From an uncultured Clostridia bacterium (GTDB lineage: Bacteria > Bacillota > Clostridia > Christensenellales > UBA1242), in NCBI GenBank assembly GCA_930979925.1, contig CAKNIB010000010.1, forward strand, positions 1 to 33,871: a stretch of DNA of 33,871 nt. Direction: 5' to 3'. The position numbers and the translations under genes are program-made. The notes beneath the pieces are model-generated. The model made no database searches, was not told where the DNA came from, and worked only from the letters and a program-made list of their open reading frames with translations. Shown piece by piece: positions 29,166-33,871 of this stretch; positions within the stretch are counted from its first letter, which is position 1; every line of letters starts with the position of its first letter.

Positions 29166-30098
29166 ATGAAAAAATACAAAGTAATTATCGATACCGACCC
29201 AGGTGTAGACGACTCAGCTTGTCTCGTTTATGCATTCTTTGATAAAAAATTAGATATCAAACTTTTGACAACCGTTTCAGGTAATGTTAAAGCTAAAACG
29301 GGTACCCGTAATCTTTTGCATCTTCTTGATAAATTTAATCTTGACTATCCTGTCGCTATGGGCGCAGATAAGGCTATGTTCCGTGATAGCCCAACCGCCG
29401 AAAATGTACACCAAAAGGAGGGCATGGGCGGATATATTCCACCTAAAACTGTCAAACATGCTCTTTTAAAAGAGGACGCCGTTGAGGCTATGTACCACGT
29501 ACTTAGCGAGGGAGATGGAGATATTATACCTATTGTTTTAGGTCCACATACTAACATGGGGCTTCTTTTTACCAAGCATCCTGATATTATAAAAAAGATA
29601 CCAAGAATAATTTTTATGGGTGGGTCTCCTTATGGCGTGCCAGGGTTTCCTGACCATATTTCCTTTAACATCAGCTCTGACCCTGAGGCGTTTAAAATTG
29701 TGCTTGATAGCGGTATTCCTCTTGTTATGGTGCCATCTGATATGGGTAGACGCAAGGCTTACCTCACTGAAAATTATGTTTACCAAATGAGAGACACAAA
29801 CGACGTGGGCGCCTTTCTCTTTTCAATGTATGATAAGTACTGGGAGAGGTTTTTCCCTGACAAGCGAATTGCCACAAATGATACCTGCGCTTATATATAT
29901 TTGACCCATCCACACCTTTTCACTTGCAAGAGAGTTGAGGTAACTGTTGATACAGAGGAGACGCCAGGCAAGACTTTTGTGACCTTTGACAAAAATGGGC
30001 ATATACTTTTAACGGTTGCAGTAAAACGCAAGCAATTTTTAAATTTAATGACCAAAAAACTAAAGCAACTAAGTTATATCCATTTCCAGCAAACTTAG
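29166..30098 (+). CDS. Nucleoside hydrolase (inosine-uridine preferring type)
   Basis: 310 residues. Cleaves the N-glycosidic bond of ribonucleosides to free base and ribose for salvage; cytosolic. The Ca2+/ribose-binding signature DTDPGVDD is at 9-16, GADKAM and NVHQKEGMGGYIPP follow as in the family, IIPIVLGPHTNMGLLF and IIFMGGSPYGVPG are the mid-protein strands, and NDTCAYIYLTHP (about 238-249) carries the second metal Asp. Base specificity cannot be told. AAGGA five bases before the ATG. The 300-nt leader with the tandem 138-bp units is the obvious place for regulation. Confidence 0.95.
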   Translation: MKKYKVIIDTDPGVDDSACLVYAFFDKKLDIKLLTTVSGNVKAKTGTRNLLHLLDKFNLDYPVAMGADKAMFRDSPTAENVHQKEGMGGYIPPKTVKHALLKEDAVEAMYHVLSEGDGDIIPIVLGPHTNMGLLFTKHPDIIKKIPRIIFMGGSPYGVPGFPDHISFNISSDPEAFKIVLDSGIPLVMVPSDMGRRKAYLTENYVYQMRDTNDVGAFLFSMYDKYWERFFPDKRIATNDTCAYIYLTHPHLFTCKRVEVTVDTEETPGKTFVTFDKNGHILLTVAVKRKQFLNLMTKKLKQLSYIHFQQT

Positions 30099-30110
30099 CC
30101 AAACTTAGTT

Positions 30111-30139
30111 TCAAGCCTAACGCTTGGCGACTGTCCGGC
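30111..30139 (+). repeat. CAAGCCTAACGCTTGGCGACTGT-type repeat, copy 2
   Basis: CAAGC-CTAAC-GCTTG hairpin then GCGACTGTCCGGC; same unit as 13083-13111 (other strand) and 30181-30210. Confidence 0.65.
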
Positions 30140-30180
30140 GAAGTGAGTCTGAGTCAGTAATAAAAACCTTATCTCCGCTC

Positions 30181-30210
30181 TCAAGCCCGAGCGTTTGGCG
30201 ACTGTCCGGC
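30181..30210 (+). repeat. CAAGCCTAACGCTTGGCGACTGT-type repeat, copy 3
   Basis: CAAGC-CCGAGC-GTTTG then GCGACTGTCCGGC; the changed stem base still pairs (G-U), while the tail is identical to copy 2. The end of the unit overlaps the terminator that follows. Confidence 0.6.
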
Positions 30211-30248
30211 TGAGAAAGTTAAAAATACAAACTACATCTCGGCTTTTT
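30209..30248 (+). terminator. Probable terminator of the nucleoside hydrolase gene
   Basis: GCTGAGA (30209-30215)/TCTCGGC (30237-30243), one wobble, 21-nt loop, followed by five T. Confidence 0.5.
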
Positions 30249-30308
30249 AAACAAGTTGTAAAATATTTTTTTTAAACATAATGACATTTTAAAATACAGG
30301 AGAAAACA

Positions 30309-30986
30309 ATGAATGCAAAAATTAAGATTGCAGACGGCAAGGTTTACGATTCTGCGGTTTTTGCCATAATATACGATAGCTGGAAATCAAAGTGTGTTGT
30401 CTTTGACCAGACATTGCAAAAATTGGAAATAATAAATATGTGGCGCGATGGCGATATAAAGCGCAAAGTTTTTATTATGGATGATTCTACCACAGCCGAT
30501 TGGGTAGAAAATGATTCTATTGAGGGCTACTCTTGGTTGCTTGAAAATGATAATCTTAATAGGATAGAAAAAGGAGAACTTTCAAGCGATATCATAAAAA
30601 GATGTAAAGAAATGCAGCAAGCTGTTTCTTTACCACTAGAATTTGAAATAAAAACTGCTAAAGATGTCAAAATTTTAATGAATGTAGCTTACGATTTTCA
30701 CGACTCCTTCATTGAAAAAGTTGAGACTGCTGACACTACTGCGAAAGTAACAATTAATAACAAAGGTTGGGGTGCAATCATCCATTTTAAACTTGAAAAT
30801 CCTCAGTTTTCACTGCTTTTTAAAGAGGGCTATGGTAAATATGGTGAGATATTTACTGCTTCAATGTTTTTTGGAAATGGTCGAATCTACTGGGTAAATG
30901 ACTTAGAAATAGACTCAACGCAACTTGCAAGTGACCTAAGTTGGTTTTCATCCACCCGTGTTTTTGTCAAAATAGAATTGATATAA
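30309..30986 (+). CDS. Hypothetical protein, 225 residues
   Basis: Not recognised. Soluble, no signal peptide or membrane segment. Residues 1-110 look like one mixed alpha/beta domain (KIKIADGKVYDSAVFAIIYD, SKCVVFDQTLQKLEII). Residues 115-225 look like a second, with a YDFHDSFIEKVE motif near 130 and several beta strands ending in WFSSTRVFVKIEL. Small domains with an FHDS-type motif occur in immunity-like and other uncharacterised bacterial proteins, but I cannot assign one. AGGAG six bases before the ATG. Followed by its own terminator; the XRE regulator downstream is separate. Confidence 0.8.
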   Translation: MNAKIKIADGKVYDSAVFAIIYDSWKSKCVVFDQTLQKLEIINMWRDGDIKRKVFIMDDSTTADWVENDSIEGYSWLLENDNLNRIEKGELSSDIIKRCKEMQQAVSLPLEFEIKTAKDVKILMNVAYDFHDSFIEKVETADTTAKVTINNKGWGAIIHFKLENPQFSLLFKEGYGKYGEIFTASMFFGNGRIYWVNDLEIDSTQLASDLSWFSSTRVFVKIELI

Positions 30987-31016
30987 ATTAAGCTAAATTT
31001 CTCACGTTGTTTTAGT

Positions 31017-31047
31017 AAAAAACGTCACATTTGAAAGTGGCGTTTTT
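31017..31047 (+). terminator. Terminator of the 225-residue gene
   Basis: AAAACGTCAC (31019-31028)/GTGGCGTTTT (31037-31046), one G-T wobble, T-run to follow. Nearly the same arms as the terminator at 26812-26838. Confidence 0.8.
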
Positions 31048-31062
31048 ATTTTTAAAATTATT

Positions 31063-31083
31063 TTACATCACTTAGTGATGTAA
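31063..31083 (+). promoter_or_regulatory. Perfect palindrome, likely operator of the XRE regulator
   Basis: TTACATCACT-T-AGTGATGTAA, 10-bp perfect arms about one base, 50 bp before the regulator's start. Not followed by a T-run; size and symmetry fit a Cro/CI-type dimer. Confidence 0.5.
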
Positions 31084-31133
31084 GCCAAGTTTTCTTTGTC
31101 TTTATATGCTATATTGCTTTTAAAGGAGGTAGA

Positions 31134-31355
31134 ATGAATATAACAAAAGTCGTTAGCAAAAGATTAAAAGAAATTATGGAAGAAAAAGGTATTTCTGCTA
31201 GTAGTTTATCACAAAAGAGTGGACTTTCACTAAAAAGTATATATAACTTAAAGCATGCTAAATGTAAAAGTGTAAATACCAAGACAATGATAAAAATTGT
31301 AAAAGCATTAAATATGACTTTATCTCAGTTTTTTGAGGATAAAAACAATAGATAG
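31134..31355 (+). CDS. XRE-family (Cro/CI-like) transcriptional regulator
   Basis: 73 residues, a stand-alone HTH domain: KRLKEIMEEKGISASSLSQKSGLSLKSIYNLKHAKCKSVNTKTMIKIVKALNMTLSQFFED. Helices 2-3 (ISASSLSQKSGLSLKSIYNL, about 20-39) form the DNA-reading unit; NMTLSQFF is the usual end of HTH_3 domains. No sensor or dimerisation domain. Strong AAAGGAGG before the ATG. Palindrome 31063-31083 just upstream suggests autoregulation. It ends 15 bp from the convergent amidase gene with no terminator visible between them. Confidence 0.92.
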   Translation: MNITKVVSKRLKEIMEEKGISASSLSQKSGLSLKSIYNLKHAKCKSVNTKTMIKIVKALNMTLSQFFEDKNNR

Positions 31356-31370
31356 ATTATAGGTTAATAT

Positions 31371-32405
31371 CTACGTAGTTGTTGCCAGCGCCTCCCAGGT
31401 GTTTGGTCCTACTATGCCGTCTACTGTAAGCCCATATGCTGATTGGAAGGAACGCACAGCAGATAATGTCCGACTGCCAAAAATTCCGTCAATGGTTCCA
31501 ACTGGGAAGAACTTGCTCTCAAGTAGCCTTTGTAAAAAGCGTACATAGGCGCCTCGGCTACCTTGTCTAAGAAGAGGATAGGCGGGTAGGGTCAGAAGGG
31601 TCTTCCAAGTATTGTTACCAACAAGCCCGTCTACAACTAGCGAGTTGTTATTTTGAAAATCTCGCACCGCATTTAAAGTTCGACTGCCAAAAATTCCGTC
31701 AACCGTGAGGTTGTATCCATACTGATTTGCAAGGATAAACTGAAGTAGATATACAAAATTGCCTTGACTACCTTGCCTGAGAAGAGGATATACCGATTGG
31801 TCGTCACGCGGAATGAAAGGCACGCCAAGATAGTCGCACACACCGTGACAAGCCTCTTCTCCCACCTCGGTTACAAAAAGTGGATTTATCATAAGTCCTG
31901 CCTCGCGGAAGTTGGTCATAAACCCAGCTTCAATCAGTGCAGATACACAGTTAACAGAAGAAAGCACTCCCACATCAAGCGTCTTTACTCCGCGCCCGTT
32001 TTGCGACGTTCCTTGAATTAGCTGATTATATAGGTCCTGAGCGAGCTGCCTACTTTGCTCAGGGAAGGGGTTTGAAGGTGAGTAGAAGGTCTCAAGCCCT
32101 GATGCTGAATTAAATTCCTCGCCAAATGCATTGTATGCAAAGGTTACAAGCAGAGTGAGATTTTGCGAGTTTATCCGCCTTACACGCTCAGAGATGGACA
32201 CATCTTGGAGCTCCGGCTTAACATCAAATACAGAAAAGTCCTGACGCATACAAGCCTCAATAAAAGCGTTTTTAGCCGCTCGGTTAAACTCATTTTCATA
32301 AATTTGCCTACCAAGTTGAGCGATATATGGAGTGCGCTTTCCTTGGGTAGGAGGGTTGACGCCATGTTCATCGTTGGCGCCTACGACAAAATCTTCGTTT
32401 GCCAT
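31371..32405 (-). CDS. N-acetylmuramoyl-L-alanine amidase-like protein with two peptidoglycan-binding domains
   Basis: 344 residues. Residues 1-200 follow the amidase_3 fold: H14 (DEHG), E37/E39 (YENEFN) as in the zinc site, NSASGLETFYSP (G-x-E-T-F/Y) and the catalytic region ALIEAGFMTNFREAG with E159. Where the family has the third zinc ligand in S-I-H-A-N-A, this protein has T88-F-A90-Y-N-A, so the His appears replaced by Ala. Two PG_binding_1 domains follow (about 206-271 and 277-342), each PLLRQGS.G...LQ...DGIFGSRTL.AV..FQ...L.VDG.VG.NTW. No signal peptide, which suggests an endolysin- or spore-type protein, or release by other means. AAGGAGA six bases before the ATG. Confidence 0.85.
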   Translation of the reverse strand: MANEDFVVGANDEHGVNPPTQGKRTPYIAQLGRQIYENEFNRAAKNAFIEACMRQDFSVFDVKPELQDVSISERVRRINSQNLTLLVTFAYNAFGEEFNSASGLETFYSPSNPFPEQSRQLAQDLYNQLIQGTSQNGRGVKTLDVGVLSSVNCVSALIEAGFMTNFREAGLMINPLFVTEVGEEACHGVCDYLGVPFIPRDDQSVYPLLRQGSQGNFVYLLQFILANQYGYNLTVDGIFGSRTLNAVRDFQNNNSLVVDGLVGNNTWKTLLTLPAYPLLRQGSRGAYVRFLQRLLESKFFPVGTIDGIFGSRTLSAVRSFQSAYGLTVDGIVGPNTWEALATTT

Positions 32406-32548
32406 TATTTCTCCTTTTAAAGATAAAAAGTTTTATTTACAAGTATTTTTATAAGATGTTATTAAACACCTTTTACATTTATATTTATGCGGTAGGAATA
32501 AATTTGTTTATTAAATAATTAAATTTAATTAAAAAATTCTCCAAGAAA

Positions 32549-32579
32549 AAACCATATAGAAAATAAATCTATATGGTTT
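32549..32579 (-). terminator. Terminator downstream of the collagen-like gene
   Basis: AAACCATATAGA (32549-32560)/TCTATATGGTTT (32568-32579), perfect 12 bp, 7-nt loop. On the minus strand it runs into six T. It ends the transcript arriving from the collagen-like gene, after repeat copy C. Confidence 0.8.
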
Positions 32580-32809
32580 CAGGCTGTAGAAAAACGTCGC
32601 GATACTGCGTTGCGTCAAAAGCTACGCTCTTGCAAGTTTTGTTAACACAAAACGTTTGAGGTATTGCTCGCTTTTTCCTTATCCCACAAAATCTTACGAT
32701 TTTTTGGGGGCCCATAACAAACGCCCAAAACCAGTCATTTAGGTTTACTAAACTCCTAGCTTTGGGCATTTTCCGAGCACAAGTCTACGCTCGTTTTTTT
32801 ACAGTCTGA
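32579..32809 (-). repeat. Palindrome-ended dispersed element, copy C
   Basis: Arms TCAGGCTGTAGAAAAACG (32579-32596) and CGTTTTTTTACAGTCTGA (32792-32809) pair along 18 bases with two G-U type changes, and resemble the 19-bp arms of copy B. The interior shares GTCGCGATACTGCGTTGCGT and TTTTTCCTTATCCC with A and B. The internal hairpin is GTTTTGT/ACAAAAC instead of GTTTTGA/TCAAAAC, a compensated change. Further hairpins: CCCACAAAATC/GATTTTTTGGG and GCCCAAA/TTTGGGC. It lies in the 570-bp gap between the amidase and the collagen-like gene, otherwise AT-rich and empty (32406-32548 and 32810-32975). Confidence 0.75.
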
Positions 32810-32975
32810 TAATTTGTCTACTTTTTGTAATATTTTTAAAAATTTTTTATATTTTTTAAATATTTTTTTTGATTAATTAAATTATATTTTTTAAATTATT
32901 TCTAATCTATTTTTTCGCCTTATAAAATAAGGGCTATAGCAATTTAAAAATAATTTTTTAAAATATTTATTTTAA

Positions 32976-33871
<896 letters not shown>

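Noticed and set aside
32569..32769. Minus-strand 66-residue reading frame
   Set aside because: Lies inside repeat copy C; no ribosome binding site and no similarity to a protein.

Overview
The window looks like part of the chromosome of a low-GC, spore-former-like member of the Firmicutes/Clostridia, probably an uncultured gut-type lineage. The evidence is the AT-rich intergenic DNA, strong AGGAGG-type ribosome binding sites, TTGACA/TATAAT promoters, the rpmG-secE-nusG-rplK-rplA gene order, a SecA with a C-terminal SEC-C zinc motif, a BclA-like collagen protein and Spo0A-box-like sites. Everything here is read by eye from sequence; no database search was run.

Layout, left to right. (1) 1-7048, minus strand: ychF, lacking only its last codons at the window edge, then a 1866-residue protein of unknown function (N-terminal domain, Pro/Ala/Glu linker, one hydrophobic segment, about 1200 helical residues). 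(2) 7163-11286, plus strand: a short transcription unit (promoter, 22-codon ORF, terminator) ahead of secA, then secA. About 840 bp of gene-free DNA follows, filled with three diverged copies of a multi-hairpin element, and then an orphan HicB-like antitoxin. (3) 11516-14495, plus strand: rpmG-secE-nusG, a palindrome-ended repeat whose left end supplies the nusG stop codon, then rplK-rplA with a candidate L1 autoregulatory site. (4) 14496-15014: non-coding DNA with a possible structured RNA, a 104-nt G-free C-rich tract (rut-like) and a four-helix branched terminator. (5) 15045-25249, minus strand: a 491-residue protein with 13 tandem 28-residue repeats, and a 2830-residue surface protein with Ig-like segments and a C-terminal membrane anchor. 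(6) 25455-28813: a TPR-containing GT2 glycosyltransferase (plus), two class I SAM methyltransferases (minus) and tRNA-Ser(CGA) (minus). TGTCGAA boxes at 21/42-bp spacing sit upstream of the glycosyltransferase and of one methyltransferase. (7) 28833-30248, plus: a perfect tandem 138-bp duplication that folds as two cloverleaf-like units, followed by a nucleoside hydrolase. (8) 30309-33871: an unknown 225-residue protein, a small XRE regulator next to a perfect palindrome, an amidase-3-like protein with two peptidoglycan-binding domains, and the C-terminal part of a collagen-like (Gly-X-Thr) BclA-type protein running off the right edge.

Two themes stand out. First, there is a cell-surface set (giant anchored adhesin-like protein, collagen-like glycoprotein, cell-wall amidase, glycosyltransferase, methyltransferases), part of which may be under Spo0A control. 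Second, intergenic DNA is unusually rich in repeated, hairpin-rich elements. They occur in several copies within this one window and show compensatory base changes between copies, so they behave like mobile (MITE-like) and/or structured RNA elements that I do not recognise.
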